Assembly (NCBI GenBank): GCA_015058845.1
Contig: SVBO01000002.1
Coordinates: forward strand, 62,001-126,000
From: Erysipelotrichaceae bacterium
Lineage (GTDB): Bacteria > Bacillota_I > Bacilli_A > Erysipelotrichales > Erysipelotrichaceae
DNA: 64,000 nt
Reading direction: 5' to 3'
This document shows, piece after piece, positions 51,873 through 60,973 of the stretch. Within the stretch, counting starts at the first letter, position 1. Each line of letters begins with the position of its first letter. The translations under genes were made by a program, and so were the position numbers. The notes below the pieces were generated by a model that searched no databases, had not been told where the DNA came from, and saw only the letters and a program-made list of their open reading frames with translations.

Positions 51873-52133
51873 TTACTTACTCATAGACTGCATCACACTC
51901 AATAACTCTTCGATCTTACTATCATACTCCTCAGCATCCGCATTCTTCACACACCCTAACAAATGCGCACTTAAGATCTCATAATTGACCTTCTTCAAGA
52001 TCGATTGTGCTGCCATGATCTGATTCGACACATCAATACAATACCGATCCTCTTCGATCATCCGTAAGATCCCATCGATCTGACCTCTCGCAGTCTTTAA
52101 AAGGCGCTCTACCTTCTCCTTATCCGCCACCAT
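51873..52133 (-). CDS. csoR: Copper-sensing repressor CsoR
   Basis: An 86-residue all-helical repressor. The Cu(I) ligands are present as Cys32 (DRYCIDV), His57 and Cys61 (AHLLGCV), the C-H-C set of copper-binding CsoR proteins. Cu(I) binding releases it from DNA. It starts one base after the copA stop, without its own Shine-Dalgarno site, so it depends on translation of copA. It is therefore part of an autoregulated operon, and a matching operator lies before copA at 54673. Confidence 0.93.
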   Translation of the reverse strand: MVADKEKVERLLKTARGQIDGILRMIEEDRYCIDVSNQIMAAQSILKKVNYEILSAHLLGCVKNADAEEYDSKIEELLSVMQSMSK

Positions 52134-52134
52134 A

Positions 52135-54660
52135 CTAAGCTACAGAAATGACCTCATATCCAGCATCTACCACAGCCTTAGTCAATGCCTCATTGCTCAC
52201 ATCCGCAGAAACCTCTACTGTAGCAGTCTTAGCAGCTAGATCGATCACTACACTACTAACACCCTCCACTGCAGCTAATGCCTTCTCTACACGAGCTTGA
52301 CAGTGCATACACATCATACCTTCAATAACCATTACTTTACTCATACTCTTTACCTCTTTCTCATTCACTATTTCTACTACTTCTGGGTGTGTGCTCATTA
52401 CTTCTATTAAGTGTGGTCTAAATCTTCTTAAACGTAGTGCATTACTGACTACGAAGACAGAACTTAAACTCATGGCAGCGGCTCCAAACATTGGATTTAG
52501 TTTCAATCCTAAGCTTAGATAGAATACACCTGCTGCTAGTGGTATACCTAAGGCATTATAGAAGAATGCCCAGAATAGATTCTCTTTAATATTCTTAATG
52601 ACAGATCTACTTAACTGTACTGCTTTCACTACATCTAACAGATCACTATTCACTAATACGATATCTGCTGCCTCGATCGCTACATCACTACCAGCACCAA
52701 TTCCAATACCTATATCCGCTGCAGTTAATGCTACCGCATCATTGACACCATCCCCCACCATGGCTACTCTACCATAGGTAGCTTGTAATTTACGGATCTC
52801 ATCTGCTTTCTGATTCGGTAATACTTCCGCAATATACGCCTCGATCCCTACTTCTTCAGCAATGGCCTTGGCACTCTTCGCATTATCGCCACTCAACATA
52901 ACTGTATGGATCCCTAGATGTTGTAAGTTAGCGATCGCTTGTTTACTACTACTCTTGATAGAATCTGCTACAGAGATCAGACCGATCAATTCTTCTTCTC
53001 TAGCCACATACATGACACTATGTCCTAATTGGGAATACTGATCTGCATATGGTTGGTATGTACTAACAAGTATACTAGCCTGACTCATCATAGTCGCATT
53101 TCCAATACGATATACCTGATCATTGATCTTTCCTTGTATTCCCTGTCCTGCAATACTTTGAAACTCTGTGATCGGGAATAGTTCGATATTTCTTTCCTTA
53201 GCTACTTCTAGAATACTATGTGCTAATGGATGCTTAGAGGCATTTTCTAGACTAGCTACTACTTGTAGGAATGTATTCTCTTCTAACTTTGTATGAATAT
53301 TCTTAAGGACTGGTTTCCCACTTGTGATCGTACCCGTTTTATCAAAGACGATACATTTTACCTCATGCGTGATCTCTAGACTCTCTGCAGACTTCATCAA
53401 GATGCCCATTTCAGCACCTTTCCCAGTACCGACCATGATCGCTACTGGAGTTGCTAGACCTAGAGCACATGGACATGAGATGACTAGTACTGAGATCGCC
53501 ATGGATAATGAGAAGCTGAAGGAATAATCTAATGCCATCCATACAGCAAATGTGATCAGTGCAATGGTAATAACAGTAGGTACGAATATGCCACTGATCT
53601 TATCGGCTAATTTAGAGATCGGTGCTTTGGAAGAGGCTGCCTCCTCGACTAATTGAATGATCTGAGAGAATGTGGTATCTTCTCCCACTCTAGTAGCTTC
53701 TACCAAGATCCTTCCTTGCTTATTGATCGTAGCTCCAATGACTTTATCTGATACATGTTTCTCGATCGGTAGACTCTCGCCTGTTAAAGCACTCTCATCC
53801 ACTGAAGTACTACCCTCTATGATCACACCATCTGTGGGGATCTTTTCTCCAGGACGCACTACTAATAAATCTCCGACACGAACCTCTTCGATCGCAACGA
53901 CTCTCTCTTCTCCCTCTACTAATACAGTCGCTTCTTTACTCGTTAACTCCATCATCTTACCGATCGCATCTTGAGTCTTACGTTTAGAACGCGTTTCTAA
54001 GAACTTTCCAAATGTGATCAATGTTAAGATCATAGCCGCTGATTCAAAGTATAGATCCATCATGTAACTATGAGCTACTTCTAAGTTCCCATGTCCTAAG
54101 GCATATCCTATTTGATAGATCGCATAGATCCCGTATACTAGCGCACTAGAGGAACCAATGGCAATGAGTGAATCCATGTTAGGTGTCCCATGGAATAGGG
54201 TTTTAAAGCCTACGATATAATACTTACGATTAATATAGATGACTGGTAGTGTTAGCAAGAATTGGGTAAAGGCAAAGGTCAATGCATTCTCTGCTCCATG
54301 GAATATTTCTAGGAATGGTAAACCATACATATGTCCCATAGAGATATACATCAATGGAATTAAGAAACTAAAAGATACGATGATCCTTTGCTTCATAGAA
54401 GCTAGTTCCTCATCTACTGTACTCTTACTCTCTCTTTGATCTACTTTTCCCTTAGCACTTCCTAAGAAAGCATGATACCCAGCCTTCTCTACCGCTTCTA
54501 TGATCACACTACTCTCTACATTCTCATATTCCACCTGCATGGAATTGGCTAGTAGATTTACTTCTACCTTGCTTACTCCCTCTACCTTAGATACTGCTCT
54601 TTCTACAGCAGCACTACAAGCTGAGCAAGTCATTCCTGTTACTTGAAATTTCTCTTTCAT
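52135..54660 (-). CDS. copA: Copper-exporting P1B-type ATPase with N- and C-terminal heavy-metal domains (CopA-CopZ fusion)
   Basis: An 841-residue pump that exports Cu(I). In order: an N-terminal HMA domain ([14 protein letters not shown]), membrane helices, actuator TGESLPIE, the metal site CPC at 396-398 ([13 protein letters not shown]), the phospho-Asp D440 in [11 protein letters not shown], the HP locus ([10 protein letters not shown]), [18 protein letters not shown], and the last helices. Residues 773-841 are a complete second HMA domain ([23 protein letters not shown]) that looks like a free CopZ chaperone. The ATG for residue 773 (52344) has an AGAGGT site seven bases upstream. csoR follows by one base. 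Confidence 0.95.
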   Translation of the reverse strand: MKEKFQVTGMTCSACSAAVERAVSKVEGVSKVEVNLLANSMQVEYENVESSVIIEAVEKAGYHAFLGSAKGKVDQRESKSTVDEELASMKQRIIVSFSFLIPLMYISMGHMYGLPFLEIFHGAENALTFAFTQFLLTLPVIYINRKYYIVGFKTLFHGTPNMDSLIAIGSSSALVYGIYAIYQIGYALGHGNLEVAHSYMMDLYFESAAMILTLITFGKFLETRSKRKTQDAIGKMMELTSKEATVLVEGEERVVAIEEVRVGDLLVVRPGEKIPTDGVIIEGSTSVDESALTGESLPIEKHVSDKVIGATINKQGRILVEATRVGEDTTFSQIIQLVEEAASSKAPISKLADKISGIFVPTVITIALITFAVWMALDYSFSFSLSMAISVLVISCPCALGLATPVAIMVGTGKGAEMGILMKSAESLEITHEVKCIVFDKTGTITSGKPVLKNIHTKLEENTFLQVVASLENASKHPLAHSILEVAKERNIELFPITEFQSIAGQGIQGKINDQVYRIGNATMMSQASILVSTYQPYADQYSQLGHSVMYVAREEELIGLISVADSIKSSSKQAIANLQHLGIHTVMLSGDNAKSAKAIAEEVGIEAYIAEVLPNQKADEIRKLQATYGRVAMVGDGVNDAVALTAADIGIGIGAGSDVAIEAADIVLVNSDLLDVVKAVQLSRSVIKNIKENLFWAFFYNALGIPLAAGVFYLSLGLKLNPMFGAAAMSLSSVFVVSNALRLRRFRPHLIEVMSTHPEVVEIVNEKEVKSMSKVMVIEGMMCMHCQARVEKALAAVEGVSSVVIDLAAKTATVEVSADVSNEALTKAVVDAGYEVISVA
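52342..52357 (-). promoter_or_regulatory. Candidate internal ribosome binding site and start for a free CopZ
   Basis: Within copA, AGAGGT (52352-52357) is seven bases from an in-frame ATG (52342-52344) that opens a 69-residue CopZ-like domain. GAGGT-type sites are used by other genes in this window (mutY, the chorismate mutase gene, the GNAT gene). Whether this one is used is not known. Confidence 0.4.
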
Positions 54661-54672
54661 AGCGTTTCTCCT

Positions 54673-54689
54673 ACACCCCTAGGGGGTAT
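54673..54689 (-). promoter_or_regulatory. CsoR-type operator before copA
   Basis: On the minus strand ATACCCCCTAGGGGTGT, a pseudo-palindrome of C and G runs like known CsoR sites (TACCC..GGGTA). It lies between the promoter and the copA ATG. Confidence 0.75.
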
Positions 54690-54705
54690 CTGTATTATTA
54701 GAGTA

Positions 54706-54728
54706 CTACCATTTCTATGGACTGTCAA
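54706..54728 (-). promoter_or_regulatory. copA promoter
   Basis: Minus strand TTGACA (54723-54728) followed 17 bases later by TACTCT, a weak -10 box immediately upstream of the CsoR operator; CsoR bound downstream of it would block transcription. Confidence 0.45.
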
Positions 54729-54758
54729 CTAATATACTTTGTATAGAAACATAAGAAA

Positions 54759-54784
54759 AGTCACAACAGAATACTGTCGTGACT
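54759..54784 (-). terminator. Terminator of the arc operon
   Basis: AGTCAC.ACAG / CTGT.GTGACT arms with a four-base loop, followed by TTTTCTTATG on the minus strand. Confidence 0.7.
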
Positions 54785-54803
54785 CTTATTGCCATATAAA
54801 TAC

Positions 54804-56210
54804 TTAAAGCATCATCATAGCTACCGTCAAGATCACACAACTAGCGACCCCGATCATTGCTACACACTTCCATACCCATTTGATCCATGTACCATACTCT
54901 ACCTTAGCGATCGATAGACCACCCATGACCACTCCTGAAGTAGGAGTAAATAGATTGACTAGACCACTAGCCGCTGAGAAGATCAAGATCATGACAGCTG
55001 GATCAAAGTTCAATCCTTGTGTTAATGGACCCATGATCGGCATTGTAACGGTAGCACAACCTGAAGAAGATGGGATCAGGAAGGATAATCCGATATAGAT
55101 GACATAGGATAATGGAGCAAAGATCAAGACGGATACATTTCGTAATAATGAGGCTGCTGTTTCTAAGAAATATACATCTAGCCCCGTTTGACTCATCAAT
55201 ACTGAAGCTCCTCTTGCCACCGCAATGATCAAGACTACTGATACGATATCACTAGCTCCGAAAAGGAACGCATCTACGATCTCTTTCTCAGATAACTTAC
55301 CAATGATCCCCACTACGATAGCCATAATGAAGAACCACATAGCTAACTCACCAAACCACCATTCTCCCAGTGGAGCTGCATTGAGAATACTGCTCCAACC
55401 AAAGAACTGTGTATATACCTCTTCTCCTAAGAAAGCAGACCATGGGATCACAGCGATCACCATGACTAAGAACGTTACTCCAAATATAGCTAAGATCAAC
55501 TTCATCTTACCATTGAAGTGCACTTCTTCTTTCTTTTCTTCTTGTCTATAAGTATGCTCCATGGCTAGAGTCTCTTTCGCACTTAAGATAGAGCCTTTTT
55601 CCTCTTTTACTTTACGAGCATATCTCATGACATATAGAATAGCGATCGTTAGATTGACTACTAATAAGATCAATCCGATCATGATCACTGTTCCTTGATT
55701 CACATTGATCCCTAGTGATACTAGCACATCAGATGCTATCCCTGTTGCAAATGGATTCACAGTAGACCCAAGACACCCTACTCCTGCTCCTAATATGATC
55801 GCTCCAGTAGCTACCAGTGTATCAAATCCTGCTGCTACCATGGCTGTACATATCAAGGCATAGAATCCTAGTGTCTCTTCAGCAAAGCCAAAGGTCGTAC
55901 CTCCGATTGCAAATATGATCATTAGTATAGGGATCAATACTAATTCATTTCCATGTAATTTACGTACTAAAGCATTCACTCCTGCATTTAAAGCCCCTGT
56001 TTTGGTAACGACACTTAGATATCCTCCTAATACAAGGATAAATATACAAACATCGATCGCATCGATAAAACCATAATATGGTGCCATAACTACATTAGCC
56101 AGTGTAGCTTGCTCTACCTCTGGTATGAACCATGTGATAGCGGCTAGGGCTACAATGATCAGTAATAGTATCGTAAAGCTGGAAAGTGATCTATTTTTCT
56201 TTTTAGACAT
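54804..56210 (-). CDS. YfcC-family transporter, probable arginine-ornithine antiporter
   Basis: A 468-residue membrane protein with about twelve helices and conserved GTTFGFAEETLGFYAL and PSSSGCATVTMPIMGPL segments, which place it in the YfcC/C4-dicarboxylate-carrier superfamily and not in the APC family of classical ArcD. It is the last gene of the arginine deiminase operon, 36 bases from arcC, so it most likely exchanges arginine for ornithine. That is inference from context, because specificity is not visible in the sequence. TTAGAAGGAGAAAGGCG precedes the ATG. Confidence 0.85.
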   Translation of the reverse strand: MSKKKNRSLSSFTILLLIIVALAAITWFIPEVEQATLANVVMAPYYGFIDAIDVCIFILVLGGYLSVVTKTGALNAGVNALVRKLHGNELVLIPILMIIFAIGGTTFGFAEETLGFYALICTAMVAAGFDTLVATGAIILGAGVGCLGSTVNPFATGIASDVLVSLGINVNQGTVIMIGLILLVVNLTIAILYVMRYARKVKEEKGSILSAKETLAMEHTYRQEEKKEEVHFNGKMKLILAIFGVTFLVMVIAVIPWSAFLGEEVYTQFFGWSSILNAAPLGEWWFGELAMWFFIMAIVVGIIGKLSEKEIVDAFLFGASDIVSVVLIIAVARGASVLMSQTGLDVYFLETAASLLRNVSVLIFAPLSYVIYIGLSFLIPSSSGCATVTMPIMGPLTQGLNFDPAVMILIFSAASGLVNLFTPTSGVVMGGLSIAKVEYGTWIKWVWKCVAMIGVASCVILTVAMMML

Positions 56211-56246
56211 CGCCTTTCTCCTTCTAACGCTAATACTTCAGATCCT

Positions 56247-57185
56247 TTATCTTGTAATGATAGTGCCTACTTCTCCTCTTAGTGCTGATTTAGCCTTCTG
56301 TAGGGAAGTGATCATAGCCACTCCATCATTCGTATTCTCTACAAAATCTAGACATGCCTCTACTTTCGGTAACATAGAACCGGGAGCAAAGTGTCCTTCT
56401 TTGATATATCTTTTCGCCTGTTCAATACTCATTTCTGGTAGAGCCTTTTGATCAGGAGTATTGAAATGGATACATACTCTATCCACTGCAGTAAGGACGA
56501 TCAACATATCTGCCTTGATATCTAGTGCTAACTTTGCACAAGATCGATCCTTATCGATCACAGCATCTACTCCCTGTAGACCTTGTGGAGTTTCCACTAC
56601 TGGGATCCCTCCCCCTCCTACAGTGATCACGATCGCACCACTTTCTACCAAATGCTCTACTGCCTTGATCTCTACGATCCTTTGTGGTTGAGGTGATGGT
56701 ACGACTCTGCGATAGCCTCTACCAGCATCTTCCATGAAATGGAAACCTTTTTCTCTAGATAGTATAACAGATTCTTCCTTAGTTAAGAAAGCCCCAATTG
56801 GTTTATTTGGTGTAAGGAAAGCTGGATCATTACGATCTACGACTACTTGGGTAATAATACAAGCCACTTCCTTATCGATATTTCTCTTCTTTAACTCTTG
56901 TTGGATCGCCTGTGTCAAGTGATATCCAATATATCCCTGACTCATAGCACCACACTCTGGAAATGGCATATAGGGAGTATTCCCACCCTCATTACTAGAG
57001 TATTCCATAGCACTATTGATCATCCCTACTTGAGGACCATTCCCATGCCCTACGATTACACTATATCCCTCTTGCGATAGATCTACGATCGTTTGAGCAG
57101 TGACTTTCACTAATTCTAATTGTTCTTGAGAAGTATTCCCTAGGGCATTTCCTCCTAGGGCTATTACTAAACGCTTCGTACTCAT
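56247..57185 (-). CDS. arcC: Carbamate kinase
   Basis: ArcC takes carbamoyl phosphate and ADP to ATP, ammonia and CO2, the energy-yielding step of the arginine deiminase pathway. The 312-residue product has LVIALGGNALG, GHGNGPQVGMI, VVDRNDPAFLTPNKPIG, VITVGGGGIPVV and AVIDKDRSCAKLA. The ATG has no clear Shine-Dalgarno site and lies two bases after the arcB stop, so its translation is probably coupled. It is the third gene of the arc operon. Confidence 0.96.
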   Translation of the reverse strand: MSTKRLVIALGGNALGNTSQEQLELVKVTAQTIVDLSQEGYSVIVGHGNGPQVGMINSAMEYSSNEGGNTPYMPFPECGAMSQGYIGYHLTQAIQQELKKRNIDKEVACIITQVVVDRNDPAFLTPNKPIGAFLTKEESVILSREKGFHFMEDAGRGYRRVVPSPQPQRIVEIKAVEHLVESGAIVITVGGGGIPVVETPQGLQGVDAVIDKDRSCAKLALDIKADMLIVLTAVDRVCIHFNTPDQKALPEMSIEQAKRYIKEGHFAPGSMLPKVEACLDFVENTNDGVAMITSLQKAKSALRGEVGTIITR

Positions 57186-57187
57186 AG

Positions 57188-58180
57188 TTATTGTAGCGTA
57201 GCATAGATCACTGCCTTGATCGTATGCATACGATTCTCCGCTTCATCAAAGACTACAGACTGCTTAGATTCAAACACCTCATCACTTACTTCCATCTCAC
57301 TGATTCCAAACTTCTTAGCTATTTCAGCTCCAATAGTTGTTCTAGTATCATGGAAAGATGGTAAGCAGTGCATGAAGATCGCATCATGTCTAGCATTCTG
57401 CATTACACTACTATTCACTTGGTAGTCCTTCAATAACTTGATACGAGTCTCCCATACTGAATCTGGTTCTCCCATGGAAACCCAAATATCTGTATAGATC
57501 ACATCTGCATCCTTAGTGCCTTCCATTACATCATCGCATAATGTAATAGTACACTCATTCTCTTGCGCAATGTTGCGACATATTTCTACTAACTCTTCAC
57601 TTGGCCATAATTCCTTAGGAGCACATGCTGTGAAGTTTAGTCCTAGTTTAGCACAAGCTACCATTAAGGAATTGCCCATATTGTTGCGAGCATCTCCCAT
57701 AAAGACAAAGTTGATGCCCTTTAAATATCCAAACTTCTCTTCGATCGTCAACATATCCGCTAACATCTGAGTAGGATGGAACTCATCTGTTAGACCATTC
57801 CACACAGGAACACCTGCATATTCTGCTAGCTCTTCTACGATCTCTTGAGAGAATCCTCGATACTCTATGCCATCATACATTCTGCCTAGTACTCTAGCAG
57901 TATCCGCAATACTCTCTTTCTTACCCATTTGAGAAGAACCTGGGTCTAGGTATGTTACACCCATTCCTAGATCCATACCCGCTACTTCAAAAGAACAACG
58001 AGTACGAGTCGATGTCTTTTCGAATAATAATACGATGTTCTTGCCTTCTAAGTAACGATGGGGTGTATTGGTTAGTTTCAATCTCTTAAATTCTTTCGAT
58101 AACTCTAATAGATACTCTATCTCTTGAGTAGAGAAGTCTAATAACTTCAAATAATTTCTGCCACGTAAATTGATTGCCAT
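57188..58180 (-). CDS. arcB: Ornithine carbamoyltransferase, catabolic
   Basis: Splits citrulline with phosphate to ornithine and carbamoyl phosphate in this context. The 330-residue product has the carbamoyl-phosphate motif [26 protein letters not shown], the HPTQ region [28 protein letters not shown] and the ornithine-site HCLPSFHD. Its position between arcA and arcC, rather than near arg biosynthesis genes, indicates the catabolic isozyme. GAAAGAAAGGTAAATACA precedes the ATG. Confidence 0.95.
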   Translation of the reverse strand: MAINLRGRNYLKLLDFSTQEIEYLLELSKEFKRLKLTNTPHRYLEGKNIVLLFEKTSTRTRCSFEVAGMDLGMGVTYLDPGSSQMGKKESIADTARVLGRMYDGIEYRGFSQEIVEELAEYAGVPVWNGLTDEFHPTQMLADMLTIEEKFGYLKGINFVFMGDARNNMGNSLMVACAKLGLNFTACAPKELWPSEELVEICRNIAQENECTITLCDDVMEGTKDADVIYTDIWVSMGEPDSVWETRIKLLKDYQVNSSVMQNARHDAIFMHCLPSFHDTRTTIGAEIAKKFGISEMEVSDEVFESKQSVVFDEAENRMHTIKAVIYATLQ

Positions 58181-58212
58181 TGTATTTACCTTTCTTTCGT
58201 ATGTATTCTATT

Positions 58213-59436
58213 TTATTCGCGTACTAGAGGCATACTCATACAACGAGGGCCGCCACGTCCTCTTGATAACTCTGAGCTAGGCATTTCTAATACCTTTAAA
58301 CCATGTTTACGTAATAACTCATTCGTTACATCATTTCTCTCATACACTACGATCACACCAGGTGCGATACATAATGTATTAGAACCATCATTCCACTGTT
58401 CTCTCTCAGAAGCAATACGATCTCCTCCAGCACATTGGATCAATGTAACCTTAGGGATCCCTAGATACTTCTCTAGAATATGATCTAGACTAGCCTTGAT
58501 CTCCTTGATCTTAACACTATACTGTGTATCTCCTTGTGTGATCTCGAATACTTGTAATGTGCCTAAGATCCCTGGATGTACTGTGAACTTGTCATAGTCG
58601 ATCTGTGTGAAGACTGTGTCTAAGTGCATGAAGGCTCTTGTGTTTGGAATATTGAAGGCTAGGACTGTTTTGATCTTAGTATTAGGATTCTGGAAGATAT
58701 TCTTGGCTAATCCTTCGATTGCATCTGGACTTGTTCTTTGTGAGATCCCTACTGCCAATACGGATTCACTTAGATTCAAGATATCTCCTCCTTCAATATG
58801 GAAAGCATCATACCGATCAAAGTATTTCTCTACCTTTCCTTTATATTCAGGATGATAGTTAAATATGTATTCCCCATAGATCGTTTCACGATTACGTGTT
58901 ACAGAGTACATTCTGTTTAGACTCACTCCATTGCCAATAGTAGCGAATGGATCACGTGTGAAGTATAGATTAGGCATTGGATCTACGATCATTTTATTTT
59001 CTTCACTTACCATATCTACTAAAGAATTAGTACGATCATGTTCAATCTCTTTTAACTGGATCCCTTCCATTGTCTTAAGTACTAGTTCTTTATTATCTTT
59101 GATCTTATTCAAATGATCTAAGACTAGTTTCTTCCATTTAGGAGTATGGATGCCTGCTTCCATAATATATTGCTGTAAGAATTGATCTCTGATCTGTGGG
59201 GATTGATCTAGTGTTTGTGCCATTAGATCTTCTAGATATACTACCTCTACCCCATTCTCTCTTAAGATCTTCGCAAAGGCATCATGTTCCTTTACGGCTA
59301 CTTGTAAGAATGGAATGTCATCGAATAGTAATTGATCTAGTGTATCTGGTGTTAGATTCAATAGTTCTCTACCAGGTCTGTGTAACATGACTTTCTTTAA
59401 TGGTTTTATTTCGCTGTTCACGTGGATAGGTTCCAT
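58213..59436 (-). CDS. arcA: Arginine deiminase
   Basis: Hydrolyses arginine to citrulline and ammonia, giving acid protection and ATP through the downstream enzymes. The 407-residue protein starts with VNSEIKPLKKVMLHRPGREL. It has FTRDPFATIGNGVSLN, the HIEGGDIL region, AFMHLDTVFTQID and the catalytic cysteine C399 in SRGRGGPRCMSMPL. AAGGAGAGTAATAA precedes the ATG. It is the first gene of arcA-arcB-arcC-transporter. No arcR or argR regulator lies nearby, so control must come from elsewhere. Confidence 0.97.
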   Translation of the reverse strand: MEPIHVNSEIKPLKKVMLHRPGRELLNLTPDTLDQLLFDDIPFLQVAVKEHDAFAKILRENGVEVVYLEDLMAQTLDQSPQIRDQFLQQYIMEAGIHTPKWKKLVLDHLNKIKDNKELVLKTMEGIQLKEIEHDRTNSLVDMVSEENKMIVDPMPNLYFTRDPFATIGNGVSLNRMYSVTRNRETIYGEYIFNYHPEYKGKVEKYFDRYDAFHIEGGDILNLSESVLAVGISQRTSPDAIEGLAKNIFQNPNTKIKTVLAFNIPNTRAFMHLDTVFTQIDYDKFTVHPGILGTLQVFEITQGDTQYSVKIKEIKASLDHILEKYLGIPKVTLIQCAGGDRIASEREQWNDGSNTLCIAPGVIVVYERNDVTNELLRKHGLKVLEMPSSELSRGRGGPRCMSMPLVRE

Positions 59437-59543
59437 TTATTACTCTCCTTTATATATATAGCTGTATTTCTACTTGATTAGTTTTTCCGCAAAATATAAT
59501 CTCATACATAAGATGGATCCATTTGTTTTATCCCTCGTGATGT

Positions 59544-59549
59544 ATTATA
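59544..59549 (-). promoter_or_regulatory. Candidate -10 element of the arc operon
   Basis: TATAAT on the minus strand, with a poor -35 (TAGGCA) at 17 bases, leaving a leader of about 100 bases before arcA. A weak -35 fits an activator-dependent promoter; no ARG box or CRP/ArcR-like site could be recognised. Confidence 0.4.
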
Positions 59550-59591
59550 CCATAGTTCATTAAGGATGCCTATTGACTATATTTGGTAATA

Positions 59592-59620
59592 TTGTTTTTA
59601 TAGTTTTCTTTGGGTATAAT
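59592..59620 (+). promoter_or_regulatory. Promoter of the GNAT gene
   Basis: TTGTTT (59592-59597), 17 bases, TATAAT (59615-59620), 24 bases before the ATG and divergent from the arc promoter. Confidence 0.55.
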
Positions 59621-59644
59621 TAAATAAGATGTAGAGGTATTTAT

Positions 59645-60160
59645 ATGAGTAGATATATTGAGACGGAGAGATTAGTGATACGACCTTTTAAAGAGCAAGA
59701 CTTGGAGGCTGCTTTAGAGATCTTCTATGATGAGGAGGTCAAGAAGACGTATATGTTGCCTGATTTTGAGTGTAGAGAACAGGCTGAGAAGTTGTTTCAA
59801 AGATTGATGGATCTTTCTTTGGCGAAGGATCGTTATGTGCGTGGTGTATATATAAATGATCATTTGATCGGTTTCGTGAATGATGTGGAAAGAGTTGAGA
59901 AGAGAATAGAGATCGGGTATGCGTATCATCCTAGGTATTGGAATCAGGGATATGCGACAGAGGCTTTAGGGGCTGTGCTAGAGGATCTTTTGATGCTGGG
60001 GTATACTTGTGTGAGAGCTGGTCATTTTGAGGAGAATCTAGCGAGTGGTAGAGTAATGGCGAAGTGTGGTATGAGTAAGATCGAATATTCTGATAGTTTA
60101 GAGTATAGGGGTAAGGTACATACTTGTATCTATTATGAGTATCAGAAAGAGGTGCTGTAG
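59645..60160 (+). CDS. GNAT family N-acetyltransferase, RimJ/RimL type
   Basis: A 171-residue acetyltransferase starting YIETERLVIRPFKEQDLEAAL, typical of the Acetyltransf_3 (RimJ/RimL) branch. The acetyl-CoA loop region IGYAYHPRYWNQGYATEAL supplies the R/Q-x-x-G-x-A pattern, and NLASGRVMAKCGM is the conserved C-terminal motif. It may acetylate a protein N-terminus or a small amine; the target is unknown. AGAGGTATTTAT precedes the ATG. Confidence 0.9.
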   Translation: MSRYIETERLVIRPFKEQDLEAALEIFYDEEVKKTYMLPDFECREQAEKLFQRLMDLSLAKDRYVRGVYINDHLIGFVNDVERVEKRIEIGYAYHPRYWNQGYATEALGAVLEDLLMLGYTCVRAGHFEENLASGRVMAKCGMSKIEYSDSLEYRGKVHTCIYYEYQKEVL

Positions 60161-60175
60161 GCACCTCTGTTTTGT
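60148..60175 (+). terminator. Terminator after the GNAT gene
   Basis: AGAGGTGC / GCACCTCT arms with a five-base loop containing part of the stop codon, then GTTTTGTT. Confidence 0.7.
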
Positions 60176-60885
60176 TATTCTAGGATCGCTGTTTCTAATG
60201 CGATCTTCATCATATTTGTAAAGGATGTTTCTCTTTCCTTGGCACTTAATCCTTGGTGTGTAACTAAGTTATCACTGATCGTTACGATACAAGCAGCCCT
60301 CTTTCCTAATACCTTCGCATTAGAGAATAGTGCGAAACTCTCCATTTCTACTGCTAGACATCCATGGTCTTTATACCAATCCTTGATCGAATGGGGTTCT
60401 ACGTAGAATACATCACTGCTATATAATCTACCATACTTATAAGGAATACCATTCTCCTTAGCAGCACTTATACACTTATGCGTTAGTTCTTGACTAGGTA
60501 CTTGGATATCACTAGGATCATTATTCTGTACTAGAGCATAGCTAGAATCACTCCAAGCATCTTTAGCGATCAATACATCTCCTAGATCTAGTTCTTCTGT
60601 ATAACTTCCTGCTGAGCCAATACGAATGATGTTCTCTACATGATAGTGGGTATATAGTTCATAGGAATATACGCCAATACTTGGCATTCCTACCCCACTA
60701 GCCATGATAGATACTTTCTTTCCTTTATAAGTACCTGTATAGCCTAGGATATTACGGATCGTATTGAAGCATACGGGATCTTCTAGAAATGTTTCAGCGA
60801 TATATTTCGCTCTTAGGGGATCTCCTGGCATTAGGACTGTCTTAGCGATCTCTCCTAGTTGAGCTTGGATATGGGGTGTTGGCAT
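60175..60885 (-). CDS. deoD: Purine nucleoside phosphorylase DeoD-type
   Basis: Cleaves purine (deoxy)nucleosides with phosphate to base and (deoxy)ribose-1-phosphate. The 236-residue product has TPHIQAQLGEIAKTVLMPGDPLRAKYIAE, the GYTGTYKGKKVSIMASGVGMPS region, RIGSAGSY and a VEMESFALF motif with the ribose-binding Glu. The start is ATG 60885, seven bases after CAGGAGG; the longer frame to 60912 has no ribosome site. It is a lone gene, convergent with GNAT. Confidence 0.95.
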   Translation of the reverse strand: MPTPHIQAQLGEIAKTVLMPGDPLRAKYIAETFLEDPVCFNTIRNILGYTGTYKGKKVSIMASGVGMPSIGVYSYELYTHYHVENIIRIGSAGSYTEELDLGDVLIAKDAWSDSSYALVQNNDPSDIQVPSQELTHKCISAAKENGIPYKYGRLYSSDVFYVEPHSIKDWYKDHGCLAVEMESFALFSNAKVLGKRAACIVTISDNLVTHQGLSAKERETSFTNMMKIALETAILE

Positions 60886-60944
60886 GATAGTTCCTCCTGT
60901 TGTTATATTCAATATAGCAGATAATACTAGAAATATAAAGAAAA

Positions 60945-60970
60945 AGCCTGAAGATTTCTCTTCAAGCTTA
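60945..60970 (-). terminator. Terminator of argS
   Basis: AAGC.TGAAGA / TCTTCA.GCTT arms with a four-base loop, followed by TTTTTCTTT on the minus strand. Confidence 0.7.
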
Positions 60971-60973
60971 TGA

